Position numbers and translations under genes: made by a program. From a bacterium (lineage in GTDB: Bacteria; Gemmatimonadota; Glassbacteria; GWA2-58-10): a stretch of DNA of 37,811 nucleotides. Below are positions 25,068 to 33,909 of the stretch, piece by piece (the first letter of the stretch is position 1; the number at the start of each line of letters is the position of its first letter). The notes beneath the pieces were generated by a model that was given only the letters and a program-made list of their open reading frames with translations, ran no database searches and had not been told where the DNA came from. The DNA lies in NCBI GenBank assembly GCA_021372515.1, contig JAJFUG010000008.1, positions 1 through 37,811 on the forward strand, read 5' to 3'.

Positions 25068-25513
25068 GTTCTTTCCTTTGCCAGGGGTTGAAAAACTATT
25101 GGGCAGCACCTGAACGGTAATTCTCATCTTCAGTTGGGCGAACACCAAGCACGCCCCCTACGTCGAAGCCGGTGGAGTCTGCACAAGCCCCGTCGCCAGC
25201 ATTTCCCCCCTTGTATAATGGGAGGCCAGGGGGGATTTATCCAGAAAAGTCCACCTTATCACCTTTCTAAACTATCCCCACGCCAAACAAGGCTATGGAA
25301 AGTAAGGATTTAATTCCATCAAATCCCCCTCGATCCCCCTTTTTCAAAGGGGGAGGCAGAGACCGCCTCTGCAGTACCCAGTGCAACCCGTATGCTATCC
25401 ATGCCGCCACACCGGCTCTTCTGGATCAGGGACCGGATTCATCGTGAACCGATAGTCCATATTCCGGACAAATCGGACGCGGGCGGGGCTTTGCGCTCCG
25501 CCTTCACCGTGCG
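25068..25513. other. Intergenic region with inverted repeats, no gene
   Basis: This 446-base gap lies between two minus-strand genes. It contains a C6/G6 inverted repeat (25205-25234) and a pair of hairpins (25335-25372). I see no open frame with coding character and no convincing promoter. The gap may separate transcription of the GH42-like gene from the genes below it. Confidence 0.5.
25335..25372. repeat. Two adjacent hairpins of a REP/MITE-like type
   Basis: CCCCCTTT-TTC-AAAGGGGG (25335-25353) is followed at once by GCAGAG-ACCGC-CTCTGC (25356-25372). The first, preceded by AAATCCCCCTCGAT, is of a type often dispersed in intergenic DNA. It could also act as a rho-independent terminator on either strand, but it lacks a separate U-tract. 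Confidence 0.5.
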
Positions 25514-27604
25514 TTATTTCTGCTCCACCACCACCACGTCGTAGGTCTCCAGCTCCGGGACACGGAACGTGCAGCGCCCGCCCTGGACCTGGAACTGAAT
25601 GTCACGCGAGCCCTCGCGGTCCGGGCTGACCACCTTGACCGAGCTCACCCCCTTGCCCCTGTCCAGGGCCAGGTCCACCGGGATGCCGCTCAAGCGGTTG
25701 CCGCGGCGGTAGTTGACCAGGTGGAGCATGATCCGCTTGTCTTTCTGCACCTGCTCGACCGCGACCCACTCGGGGAGCTCGGTCTCCAGGGAGAGCTTAC
25801 CGCCGGCGGCCTGACGCACGGCCTGTTCCAGCTCACGCCAGTTGGTCGGCCTGATCCAGGAGCCTTCCTTGACGTTGCCGTCCCAGGAGCCGGTCCAGTT
25901 CTCGGCCTGCTCCTTGTCCGGCGGGACAATGGCCGGCACGTACACCACCCGGCCGTCCGCGCTGACCTCGGTCTTGCTGGAGTAAGCCGCGCCCTCGGCG
26001 GCGGCCCCGCCATGGCGGCCCGCGCTCTCCAAGCCCAGAAGGTCGTTCAGGGCCGGGGTGCTCCTACGACGGAGCCACTGGTCGCGCGAACCAGTCAGGC
26101 CGGTGAACACCAGAGAGCCGCCCGCGGCTACGAACTTCCTGATCTTCGCCACGTTCTCATCCGACAGGTTGTTCTGCCCGGCCAGCACCAGCACGCGGTA
26201 GCGCGACAGGTCGTCCATCTGCTCATCGAACACCAGGTCGAACGGCACCTGCGACTGGATCAGGGCCTGCTCGAACATGCACTGCTCCAGGGCGGCGCGG
26301 TGGTTGTCGTAGGCCATGGTGGCGTAGGAGCGCAGCAGGGCGGCATCCTCGCGGTTGAGTGTGCCGGTGTATAGGTCGCGGTTGGCGATGTAGAAGTTAT
26401 AATATTTGCGGTTCGAGGGGTCGGAGCCGGGGCGCAGCTCCACGTTGCCCGGGGTCTGGTTGAACGCCAGGGCCTCGGCCATCATCAGATCGTCCGGCTT
26501 GTAGGTGAGCACCATGTTGTCCAGGGCGCGTCCCAGCTTGTAGGTGCGTATCTTGGAGACAATTGTGCCCCACTGGGTGTAGTCGGCCGGGTTGGTCTCC
26601 TCGCTCCACATCACCTCGGAGTATTTCATGAACCAGGGGTGCCAGAGCGCGGCCTGGAACGCCCGGTTGCGGCCGAACAGACCGTGGGGGTTGGTGTCGA
26701 AGGCGACGTTGGGATTGAGCGAGCGGGCATAGGTGGTGATGTCGCGCAGCCAGTCGGCCATCAGCCAGCAGCGGTAGTCGATCCACTCCTGCTGCGCCGG
26801 GTCGAGGATTTCACGGATGGCCGCGGGCGGGTTCTCCATGTTCCAGACCGGCGGCATGACCAGGTCGTAGTTGGCGTGGCCGAAACGCTCGATCATCTTC
26901 TCGGGGGTGAACTTATTACGCAGGTAGGCGTGGAACCCGGCCACGTTGACCGGGCTGTGGTCGCTCTCCGGCTCGGCGTTGCAGTCGAAATTATCGAAAT
27001 GCAGAAGGTCGCTGCCGACATCCTGGACCAGGGCCTTGATTATCTTTTCCTTATAGTACCTGCGGTAGTCGGGGTGGCCCAGGTTGGGCTTGGGGCGGTA
27101 GGACTGCTGGTGGTCGTAGGTGAGCATGATCGGAATGCCGCTGGCGTCCCGCTGCACCCAGTCCATCACCTCGGGCACCTCGGCCTGGAAAGTCTCGGGC
27201 ACGATGGTCATCACCTGGCAGTAGGTGTCGAGCTTCATCCCCTGCTTGTGGACATAGCCCGAGAGGGTCTTGAGCATGTCCATCTCTTTTTTCTCGGCCT
27301 CGTAGCCGAACCCCTTGTAGCCGTGGGTGTGGTAGACCTCGATCCCGGCTTTCTGCGCCTCGATCACGGTCTGCTCGCTGTGCTCGGCCTCGAACTGTTT
27401 CCACAGCTCACCGTAGGGAAGGTTGCCGCCGCGGCGGACCCGGAAGATGAAAGCCTCGTGGTTGCCCCAGCCCAGGACCAGGCCTTTGTCCAGCCAGGCG
27501 GGACGGGGGTTTTCCTGGTAGGGCTTGCGGCCCTCGGCGGCCAGGGCCAGGCCGGCCCCGGCGAGCAGGCAGAACAGGAACGCGCGGACTATGATCCCTT
27601 TCAT
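25514..27604 (-). CDS. Secreted GH42-like beta-galactosidase-type protein
   Basis: This 696-residue exported protein has a signal peptide (about 1-23, ending ALAAE). A TIM-barrel-like region (about 40-420) contains VGSDLLHFDNFDCNAEP (D204, D207) and YSEVMWSEETNP (E335, E336), positioned like active-site segments of GH42-related enzymes. A Rossmann-like segment (about 440-530; VPFDLVFDEQMDD, YRVLVLAGQN, VAAGGSLVFTG) matches the GH42 trimerisation domain. A small C-terminal beta domain ends the chain. Substrate is unknown, and catalytic residues cannot be fixed without alignment. The start at 27604, preceded by GGGGGGAT, is chosen because the signal peptide begins there; an open frame up to 27880 runs through the promoter region and has no coding character. 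Confidence 0.75.
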   Translation of the reverse strand: MKGIIVRAFLFCLLAGAGLALAAEGRKPYQENPRPAWLDKGLVLGWGNHEAFIFRVRRGGNLPYGELWKQFEAEHSEQTVIEAQKAGIEVYHTHGYKGFGYEAEKKEMDMLKTLSGYVHKQGMKLDTYCQVMTIVPETFQAEVPEVMDWVQRDASGIPIMLTYDHQQSYRPKPNLGHPDYRRYYKEKIIKALVQDVGSDLLHFDNFDCNAEPESDHSPVNVAGFHAYLRNKFTPEKMIERFGHANYDLVMPPVWNMENPPAAIREILDPAQQEWIDYRCWLMADWLRDITTYARSLNPNVAFDTNPHGLFGRNRAFQAALWHPWFMKYSEVMWSEETNPADYTQWGTIVSKIRTYKLGRALDNMVLTYKPDDLMMAEALAFNQTPGNVELRPGSDPSNRKYYNFYIANRDLYTGTLNREDAALLRSYATMAYDNHRAALEQCMFEQALIQSQVPFDLVFDEQMDDLSRYRVLVLAGQNNLSDENVAKIRKFVAAGGSLVFTGLTGSRDQWLRRRSTPALNDLLGLESAGRHGGAAAEGAAYSSKTEVSADGRVVYVPAIVPPDKEQAENWTGSWDGNVKEGSWIRPTNWRELEQAVRQAAGGKLSLETELPEWVAVEQVQKDKRIMLHLVNYRRGNRLSGIPVDLALDRGKGVSSVKVVSPDREGSRDIQFQVQGGRCTFRVPELETYDVVVVEQK

Positions 27605-27995
27605 TGTCAATCCCCCCGAGAGCGTTTGGATGGGCCTGAATACGCGGTCCGCGGGCCGGGATTCCACCCGCTGAAATGGAGCCCCCGGCCGCCGAAAGCG
27701 GCGGCGGATTCCTTGCAGCAAGGACCGCCTGTTGGATATATGGAAATAATCGGAAGTGTTCTGCCTCCCGGCAGATTCTTTCGGAGGAACGCGCGGGGGG
27801 CAGCGGTCCCCTGGCGACGGCAACCCTGTCCCGACCCCACACGTCGCAAGAATGTTAACCCAATCCGCGCCGGGTGTCAATGCAGTCGGAATAAAAAATA
27901 CACATTGCTGCGCGCGTGACGGCGGTGTTATCTTGTCTTTCGTTCAGGATTCGAACTGAGTGATGGAGCGCACGGCACCCGCACCGGAGGCCCGG
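27605..27995. promoter_or_regulatory. Divergent control region of the glycan locus
   Basis: This 391-base region lies between the GH42-like gene (minus) and the esterase gene (plus). It contains the minus-strand promoter at 27852-27880 and a hairpin GCCGCCG-AAAG-CGGCGGC (27688-27705) inside the resulting leader of about 240 bases, which is unusually long. No gene is seen. A rightward promoter near 27905-27935 is possible (TTGCTG, about 18 bases, TATCTT) but weak. Confidence 0.5.
27852..27880 (-). promoter_or_regulatory. Sigma-70-like promoter for the glycosidase operon
   Basis: The minus strand has a perfect TTGACA (27875-27880), a 17-base spacer and TAACAT (27852-27857). It points toward the GH42-like gene and probably drives at least that gene, possibly the whole run down to 15757. 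Confidence 0.55.
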
Positions 27996-30212
27996 ATGAA
28001 AAGACTGTTCGTTTACGCAGCGTTGACTTTCCTTTGCCTGGGCGCCCCCCTGGCCGCGGCCGAGCCCCAGCCCGGCCAGTTGGACGTCCTTCCGGCCGAG
28101 GACTTTTTCGCCGACCAGGCGATCATGCTCTCCAAGCACTTCCAGCGCCAGCCGCAGGAGCGTATCTGGCAGCGGGATGTCGAGCTGGCGCGTATCCGCT
28201 CTGAGGATGACTGGCAAGCCTACCGTGAGAAGCTTTTGGCCAATTACAAAAAGGCCCTCGGCCTGCCGTTCCCGGAGCGCACCGACCTGGCCGCCGAGTG
28301 CACGGGCGTGCTGGACCGGGGCAGCTACCGGATCGAGAAGATTGTCTACCAGAGCCAGCCCGGGATCATGGTCACGGCGAACCTCTACGTGCCGCAGGAC
28401 GGCAGCGGCGGCAAGTACCCGGGGATCGTGTTCCCCTGCGGACACTGGCACAACGCCAAGGCGGCGATCGAGTACCACAGTTGCGCCCTGGACCTGGTGC
28501 TGAAAGGTTTCGTGGTGCTGCTGTTCGACCCGATCGGCCAAGGTGAAAGGTGTGACTATTTCAAGCCGGACGGCTCGCTGGTGACCGAGGAGCCGGTGAT
28601 CGAGCACACGTTGCTGGCCAACCCCTTGTTCCTCATGGGCCGCCACCTGATGACCCTGCGCCTCTGGGATACGGTCCGCGGGATCGACTACCTGCAGAGC
28701 CGCCCCGAGGTCGACCCGGAGCGGATCGGGATCACCGGCAACTCGGGCGGCGGCACGGTGACATTGCACCTGGTGCCGCTGGAGGACCGGATCAAGGTGG
28801 CGGTGCCGGACGGCACGGTGGGCGCGCCGGACTGGGACCTGGGCCAGGGCGGGATCGGCGACGGGGAGCAGAATCTCCCCGGCCGCGTGCCCCTGGGGAT
28901 CAGCCACGCCGACCTGATGCTGCTGGCTTTCCCGCGCCCCTACCGTCTGATTATCGAATCGCGCGGCGGCTCGCGCACCGGGACCCGTCAGAGCTGGGTC
29001 GAGGCGAACTGGCTGTACGAGAGCCTGGGCCAGCCGGGCCGGATGGACCTGGTGGAGACCGAGTGGCCCCACGGCCTGTTCAAGTTCAGCCGCGAGAAAA
29101 CCTGCCAGTGGTTCCTGCGCTGGTTCTACGGCCGCGAGACAGGCTGGGAGGAGCCGGAGCTGAAGACCGAGAAAGAAGCGGACCTCTGGTGCTCCAAGAG
29201 CGGACAGATTCTGCGTGAGCGCGGCAAGTCGATCCAGGTCTACATCGACGAGCAGGCGCAGAAAATCCTGCCCGTGCGCGAGGCGCCGGGCAAAGGGGCC
29301 GCGTTCGAGAGCTATCGCGACGATATCCGCAAGGGGGCGGCCGAGGCCCTGAACAACCCGCCCCTGCCCGAGGCCGCACCGCGGATGGTGCCGCTGGGCG
29401 AGGTGGAGCTGGAGGGCATAAAGGTGGAGAAATTCGCCCTCTACAGCGAGGACGACATTTATCTACCCGTGCTGATGTTCAAGCCGCCGAGCAAGGATAA
29501 GTTCCCGCTGGTCGTGCTGGCCGACAGCCGTGGCAAGGCCTCGGACGGCGGTGCGCTGGCCGTGGCTCTGGCCCGTGCGGGCGTGGGCGTGGCCGCGGTG
29601 GACCTGCGCGGCTACGGTGAGACCTCCCAGGCCGAGAACAGCGAACGCGACCAGATGGGCGGCCTCATGGCCCAGACCCTGGGCGCTCAGGCCAGCCTGG
29701 CCTATGACGGGCTGGCGCTGGGACGCTCCGTTTTCGCGATGCGGGTCTACGACATCCAGCGCACGCTCCAGTACCTGCGGACCCGTCCCGAGCTGAGCGG
29801 CCTGGCCCTGGCCGGACGGGGCGGCGGCGGACCGCTGGCCCTGTACGCCGCGACTCTTGAGAAAGGCCTGGCCGGGGTGCTGCTCGACAGCTCGTTGGTG
29901 GCCTGGCGCGAGCTGACCCGCCCGGGAGTGTACAGCTACAACTTTATCGATTTCCTGCCCGGCGCGCTGAAATACAGCGATTTCCCGCAACTGGCCGCGG
30001 CCTGCGCCCCGGCCAGGGTGCGGCTGGTCAACGCCCTGGATGCCCGGATGGAGCCGTTGAGCCAGAAAGCCGCCGAAAGCGCCTGGGCGTTCACCGGGGC
30101 GGCTTACCGCGCCCAGGGTGCGGGCGGTGCCTTTGCGGTCGCCAGCGCAGCCACCGCCGCCGCAACCCAGGCGGCCTGGCTGGACTGGGCGGCCAAGGCG
30201 TTCAAACCATGA
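27996..30212 (+). CDS. Secreted two-domain alpha/beta hydrolase (acetyl-xylan-esterase-like; second domain degenerate)
   Basis: This 738-residue protein has a signal peptide at about 1-22. The first alpha/beta-hydrolase domain (about 100-385) has oxyanion-type strands (YPGIVFPCGHWH, VVLLFDPIGQGER), nucleophile S250 in GNSGGG and a likely catalytic H359 in EWPHG, as in acetyl xylan esterase/dienelactone hydrolase relatives. A second hydrolase-like domain (about 465-738) has VVAAVDLRGYG-type strands, but its elbow reads GRGGG (607-611), with Gly609 where the Ser should be. It is therefore probably non-catalytic. The protein may remove acyl groups from a glycan handled by the neighbouring glycosidase-like proteins. 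GGAGG six bases before 27996 supports that start over 27960. Confidence 0.8.
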   Translation: MKRLFVYAALTFLCLGAPLAAAEPQPGQLDVLPAEDFFADQAIMLSKHFQRQPQERIWQRDVELARIRSEDDWQAYREKLLANYKKALGLPFPERTDLAAECTGVLDRGSYRIEKIVYQSQPGIMVTANLYVPQDGSGGKYPGIVFPCGHWHNAKAAIEYHSCALDLVLKGFVVLLFDPIGQGERCDYFKPDGSLVTEEPVIEHTLLANPLFLMGRHLMTLRLWDTVRGIDYLQSRPEVDPERIGITGNSGGGTVTLHLVPLEDRIKVAVPDGTVGAPDWDLGQGGIGDGEQNLPGRVPLGISHADLMLLAFPRPYRLIIESRGGSRTGTRQSWVEANWLYESLGQPGRMDLVETEWPHGLFKFSREKTCQWFLRWFYGRETGWEEPELKTEKEADLWCSKSGQILRERGKSIQVYIDEQAQKILPVREAPGKGAAFESYRDDIRKGAAEALNNPPLPEAAPRMVPLGEVELEGIKVEKFALYSEDDIYLPVLMFKPPSKDKFPLVVLADSRGKASDGGALAVALARAGVGVAAVDLRGYGETSQAENSERDQMGGLMAQTLGAQASLAYDGLALGRSVFAMRVYDIQRTLQYLRTRPELSGLALAGRGGGGPLALYAATLEKGLAGVLLDSSLVAWRELTRPGVYSYNFIDFLPGALKYSDFPQLAAACAPARVRLVNALDARMEPLSQKAAESAWAFTGAAYRAQGAGGAFAVASAATAAATQAAWLDWAAKAFKP

Positions 30213-30236
30213 AAATAAGAACGGAGATACATACAG

Positions 30237-30620
30237 ATGGACAAGGACAGAAAAGCCGCGCTCAAGGCGGCCTACCGTCAGACCCGCAGCCTGGCCGGCG
30301 TGATGGGACTACGTAACCTGCAGAACGGCAAGGTGCTGGTCGAGGGCAGCGCGGACGTGCAGGCTCTGATCAACCGCTACCGCAGCTCGCTGCGCTTCAT
30401 CGGCTGCCGTAACGCGGCGCTGCAGGAGGACTGGACCGCTTTCGGGCCGGAGGCTTTCGCGTTCGAGGTGCTGGAGAGTTTCGAGCCGGGGGCCGATGAC
30501 AGTAAGGAAGATGTGCTGGCGATGGTGCGCGAGCTGGAGGACGCCTGGGTGGAGAAGCTCCAGCCGTTCGATGAGAAGGGCTACAACAAGCGCGGCGAAT
30601 CCAACCGTTTCCGCTACTGA
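30237..30620 (+). CDS. GIY-YIG nuclease-family-like small protein
   Basis: This 127-residue cytoplasmic protein resembles a common group of small proteins annotated as GIY-YIG family: an N-terminal helix, then AGVMGLRNLQNGKVLVEGS, ALINRYRSSLRF, NAALQEDWTAFGPEAFAFEVLE and a C-terminal EKLQPFDEKGYNKRG. The GIY and YIG strands are altered (GVM and VEG), while an Arg-rich helix, a downstream Glu and the GYN are kept. Nuclease activity is uncertain. It starts 24 bases after the esterase gene and may be co-transcribed, but its function seems unrelated to glycans. A strong terminator follows. Confidence 0.75.
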   Translation: MDKDRKAALKAAYRQTRSLAGVMGLRNLQNGKVLVEGSADVQALINRYRSSLRFIGCRNAALQEDWTAFGPEAFAFEVLESFEPGADDSKEDVLAMVRELEDAWVEKLQPFDEKGYNKRGESNRFRY

Positions 30621-30657
30621 GCGCTGCCGCATCCGCCAGGGCTTGTCAGATAAGACG

Positions 30658-30694
30658 AAAGGCCGCTCCCGGCAAAACGGGAGCGGCCTTTTTA
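30658..30694 (+). terminator. Strong rho-independent terminator
   Basis: AAAGGCCGCTCCCG pairs perfectly with CGGGAGCGGCCTTT around the loop GCAAAA, followed by TT and ATT. It lies 37 bases after the GIY-YIG-like gene and also faces the convergent Gfo/Idh/MocA gene, where it could act weakly. Confidence 0.9.
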
Positions 30695-30724
30695 TTCGGT
30701 CAGCCTGTATACGGTGACAACCGC

Positions 30725-31858
30725 TCACTGCAGCCGCACGGTCCTTCCCTCCCGCGCCGAGGTCCGGGCGGCCTCCAGGATACGGGCCACGCTCACGTTG
30801 GCCTCCAGGCCCGACAAGTCCGTCCGGTCCGGGATAATCTTGCCCCGCACCACCGCGGTCAGGTAGTTGAAAGCGTTATCGTAAGGTGCGGCGCGATGAG
30901 GAACGCTGCGAGGTGGCTGTTCACTCTTGTTCTCGGCCGTGCGCACCAGCAGGGTCCGGCTGTCCGGGGCGAACACGTAGCCGGTCCGTCCGTACACGTA
31001 CATGTCCTTGCGGTCGAACGGCCAGTTCCAGGAAGCCTGGATTATCGCCTGGGCCTGGGGGTAGGTGAGCACAAGCGTGGCCTCGTCATCAACCTTCGGG
31101 TAGACCTCGGGCTTGATCTGCTGGGTCACCGCGGTCACGCTGGTGGGCAGGGCGCCGTCCATCAGCCAGGTGCTGAGGCTCGCCCCGTAGCAGCCGAAAT
31201 CGGTGAGCGCGCCGCCGCCGTTCAGCAGCGGATCGGTGAGCCAGGCCAGGAACTCCGGCCCGCAGCCGATCTCCTTGGGTCCGCTGTGCCCGTCATGGAT
31301 CACCACCTTACGGATATCCCCCACCAGAGCCTTGTCGCAGACCAGCTCGTGCGCCGCGTTAAAGCTGCCGAACCAGGTGGTGGCGTAGTTGGTAATCACC
31401 TGAATGTGGAACTGACTGGCCAGCGCGGCGATGCTGTCGGCGACGGAGGCCTCGAAAGCCAGCGGCTTTTCCACCATCACGTGCACCCCCCGCGGGGCGC
31501 AGGCCTCCACCAGTTCCAGGTGTTCGGCCGTGGAGCCGTAGCCGGTGACCACCTCGGGAGAGGTTTTGTCCAGCAGCTCGGCCAGGGTGGAGAACACGGG
31601 CACGTCCTCGGCCGCATACTGTTTCTCATAGTAGCGGGCCAGCTCGCGATCCGGCTCGTAGATACCCACTATCGTGATCTCGCCCCGCTTGCGGCTTTCG
31701 AAAACATCCCCGGCGTGGCCGTGGATGAGCCGCGCCACCGCCACCCGCAGCGGGCCCGCGGTCGCCGGGTCCGCCGCCCGGGCCGGAGCGAGTCCGGCCA
31801 GCAGCAGGGCCGCAACCGCCGCCGCTGTCCGCAGCACCCTCCGGCTGTATCCAGTCAT
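30725..31858 (-). CDS. Secreted Gfo/Idh/MocA-family oxidoreductase with Tat-like signal
   Basis: This 377-residue protein has a signal peptide with a twin-arginine pattern (SRRVLR, R6-R7) and a hydrophobic core up to ARA (about residue 28). A Gfo/Idh/MocA fold follows: a Rossmann half with the family's catalytic-site EKP (E130-K131-P132 in VMVEKPLA), then the C-terminal sheet domain with LNGGGALTDFGCYG. The first strand reads VAVARLIHGHAG and lacks the usual GxGxxG, so cofactor binding may differ. Periplasmic relatives such as glucose-fructose oxidoreductase use Tat because NADP(H) is bound before export. Substrate is unknown; a sugar or sugar acid fits the neighbourhood. AAAGGAG supports the start at 31858 over 31996. 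Confidence 0.85.
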   Translation of the reverse strand: MTGYSRRVLRTAAAVAALLLAGLAPARAADPATAGPLRVAVARLIHGHAGDVFESRKRGEITIVGIYEPDRELARYYEKQYAAEDVPVFSTLAELLDKTSPEVVTGYGSTAEHLELVEACAPRGVHVMVEKPLAFEASVADSIAALASQFHIQVITNYATTWFGSFNAAHELVCDKALVGDIRKVVIHDGHSGPKEIGCGPEFLAWLTDPLLNGGGALTDFGCYGASLSTWLMDGALPTSVTAVTQQIKPEVYPKVDDEATLVLTYPQAQAIIQASWNWPFDRKDMYVYGRTGYVFAPDSRTLLVRTAENKSEQPPRSVPHRAAPYDNAFNYLTAVVRGKIIPDRTDLSGLEANVSVARILEAARTSAREGRTVRLQ

Positions 31859-31893
31859 GTCCGGTCTCCTTTCCCGTGCCGCCGGATTTCGGC

Positions 31894-33006
31894 TCACCAC
31901 GCCCCACCATCCATGTCCTTGAACAGACGGGTGGCGTTGAGGTAGTAGATTTTCTGCAGCACCTCCTCCGGCAGGTTGAGGCCGTAGTTCATCCACCAGG
32001 CGGCATCCGGCACGCGGAAGAACTCGTCCTCGGTCTCCAGAAGGCGGAACCAGCCGCGGTACATGTCCTCATCCGGGTTAAGGTCGGTGCCCCAGAGGAT
32101 ACGGTCCTGGTAGCGGATGATGAACTTGCGCGCGCTGAACGGCTGACGGCCCAGGTCCCAGGCGCGGGCCGACAGATCGATGTAGAAATTGGGATACAGG
32201 TCCAGCAGGCGACCCACCTCGTTCAGGTCGTGGCTCAGGTTGCCCACGTGGCAGCCGATGAAGATCGTGTTGGGGTGCTTGGCTATGGCCCGGTTGCGGG
32301 TGGCCTGGATTTCGGCCCGGGGCAGGATGCCCGGCTTGCCGTAGACATTCCAGGGCGCGCCGGCGGTGCCCAGCTCGCTCTCGGCGGTCAGGGGATAGTA
32401 GCAGTCCTCCATGTCGCCCACGTGGATCGAGATCGGCATGCCCAGCCGTCCGGCGGTCTCCAGGGCCAGGTCCCAGCGCGGGTCGTCCAGGTGCACGCCT
32501 TTCCTGCCCTCCTTGCGGCTCCCGCCGAAACCCCAGCCCATGTCCTTGTACTCGCCGATCCCGCGCGCGCCCATCTCGTAGGCTTTCTCCACCGAGCGGG
32601 CCGCCCGCTTCGGGTAGTCGGGGGCGTCGATGTCATGGGCGTCGATATGCGCCCATATCTGGAAATGCCGCGGGTACTTGCCCAGGTAGTCCTTGATCAC
32701 CGCCTCCAGGCTGCTGTCGGGCTGGCAGCCGCTGAGGATCACCACCTTGCGCACGTTGCAGGCGCGCATCATCTGCACCCACTTGTGGATGTCCTCGCCT
32801 TTGAGGTAGGGGTGCGAGTGGGAGTCGATGGACGGGAAGCGCGAGCGCAGGACCGTGTGCGCCGGGACCTCCAGGCGGCTTTGTGGGTTGAAATCCTTCA
32901 CTTTCAGGGTGTCGAAGATGCCCATGCTGGGGGTCTCGTCGTACTGGGCGAAGAGCGCGCTGAAGCCCAGGCAGATAAACAGCGCGGCGGTAAAGAGTTT
33001 TTTCAT
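31894..33006 (-). CDS. Secreted amidohydrolase-family (Amidohydro_2-like) metal-dependent hydrolase
   Basis: This 370-residue protein has a signal peptide at about 1-20 (ending ALFA). A TIM-barrel metal-hydrolase pattern follows: HxH-type start IDSHSHP (H63, H65), ISIHVGD (H195), FIGCHVGN (H253) and LWGTDLNPDE (D308). These match the metal ligands and catalytic Asp of amidohydrolase family 2 (PF04909), whose members hydrolyse or decarboxylate small acids and lactones. Export is unusual for that group. GGAGGG precedes the start. It lies 24 bases after the unknown secreted gene and 35 before the oxidoreductase, so the three probably form one transcript. Confidence 0.87.
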   Translation of the reverse strand: MKKLFTAALFICLGFSALFAQYDETPSMGIFDTLKVKDFNPQSRLEVPAHTVLRSRFPSIDSHSHPYLKGEDIHKWVQMMRACNVRKVVILSGCQPDSSLEAVIKDYLGKYPRHFQIWAHIDAHDIDAPDYPKRAARSVEKAYEMGARGIGEYKDMGWGFGGSRKEGRKGVHLDDPRWDLALETAGRLGMPISIHVGDMEDCYYPLTAESELGTAGAPWNVYGKPGILPRAEIQATRNRAIAKHPNTIFIGCHVGNLSHDLNEVGRLLDLYPNFYIDLSARAWDLGRQPFSARKFIIRYQDRILWGTDLNPDEDMYRGWFRLLETEDEFFRVPDAAWWMNYGLNLPEEVLQKIYYLNATRLFKDMDGGAW

Positions 33007-33030
33007 CCGGTCCCTCCTGTGTGGTGATGG

Positions 33031-33909
33031 TCAGGGCTTTGCAAGCAGCGCTTTCGCCCGCTCGACCAGCCCCTCGAAACTACCTTCGTGGAATATAACA
33101 AGCCCCCGGGCCCGGGTGGTTTCCCCGGGCGGACAGTCCGGCGGCAGCGGGTCACTGTGGATGCAGGGGATGCGCTTGTTGCTGAACACCAGGCGCGCGG
33201 GAGTCCAGATCGTGGCAAGCCAGCGCTCGGGCGTGCCCTTTGCACGCACCGCGATAAGCGGCGGGTCGGCCCGCTCCTCGACGATGCGCCCCGGCCCGCT
33301 GCCTGGACGGAACCAGCCCAGGTCATCGAAAGTGAGGTTGTCCGGCCCGCCCGCGACATTGAGCGCCCAGAACACGGGGCTGCTTTCGGGCAACGGGCCG
33401 CTGTAGTGCGTGTCCCGGCCCAGCAGCGCCGGACGGCCATTCACCGCCACGAAAGTGCGGGCGTAGGCGGTGTCCAGGAAAGCGGCCAGACTGCCTGGAC
33501 GCAGGCAGATCAGGGTGCGGATGTCCGTGATCGCCGTGTCGGTGCGGTTGTCGATTTCGAGGCTGAGCCGCACGGCCATTGAGTCGGCCTCAGCCTCGGC
33601 GCGGAATGTCACCCCGTCGCGCGGGCTGTACTCGAACCCGGCGCGGCTGGAATCATCGCTCAGCCGCCAGGGCGTGTCTACCTGCACGGGGTTGGAGTGA
33701 TTCACATCCGGCATGCCGCGACCCCAGCAGTGCTCCGGAAAATTGAGCTGAAGACACTCGGTCGGGTTCCAGGGCGAACTGACAAGCAGAAGGTTCGTGA
33801 TATCTTTGTCCGGCTTTCCGGGCAGACTGGAGAGCTTCACCCCGGCGGCGTTCAACTGGAGGACCAGGACGCCCAGAAGGAGCGCGACGGTTGCCAGGCA
33901 GCTTTTCAT
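33031..33909 (-). CDS. Unknown secreted protein, probably beta-sandwich
   Basis: This 292-residue protein has a signal peptide (about 1-22, LLLGVLVLQLNAAG). I do not recognise a family. Alternating hydrophobic patterns (MAVRLSLEIDNRTDTAITDIRTLICL) suggest beta strands, as in carbohydrate-binding or mutarotase-like sandwiches. HCWGRGMPDVNH and the C-terminal RGLVIFHEGSFEGLVERAKALL stand out as possible conserved segments. It is first of three secreted genes (with the amidohydrolase and the oxidoreductase) and is divergent from the transglutaminase-like gene. The ribosome-binding site is weak (AAGGC). Confidence 0.65.
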   Translation of the reverse strand: MKSCLATVALLLGVLVLQLNAAGVKLSSLPGKPDKDITNLLLVSSPWNPTECLQLNFPEHCWGRGMPDVNHSNPVQVDTPWRLSDDSSRAGFEYSPRDGVTFRAEAEADSMAVRLSLEIDNRTDTAITDIRTLICLRPGSLAAFLDTAYARTFVAVNGRPALLGRDTHYSGPLPESSPVFWALNVAGGPDNLTFDDLGWFRPGSGPGRIVEERADPPLIAVRAKGTPERWLATIWTPARLVFSNKRIPCIHSDPLPPDCPPGETTRARGLVIFHEGSFEGLVERAKALLAKP

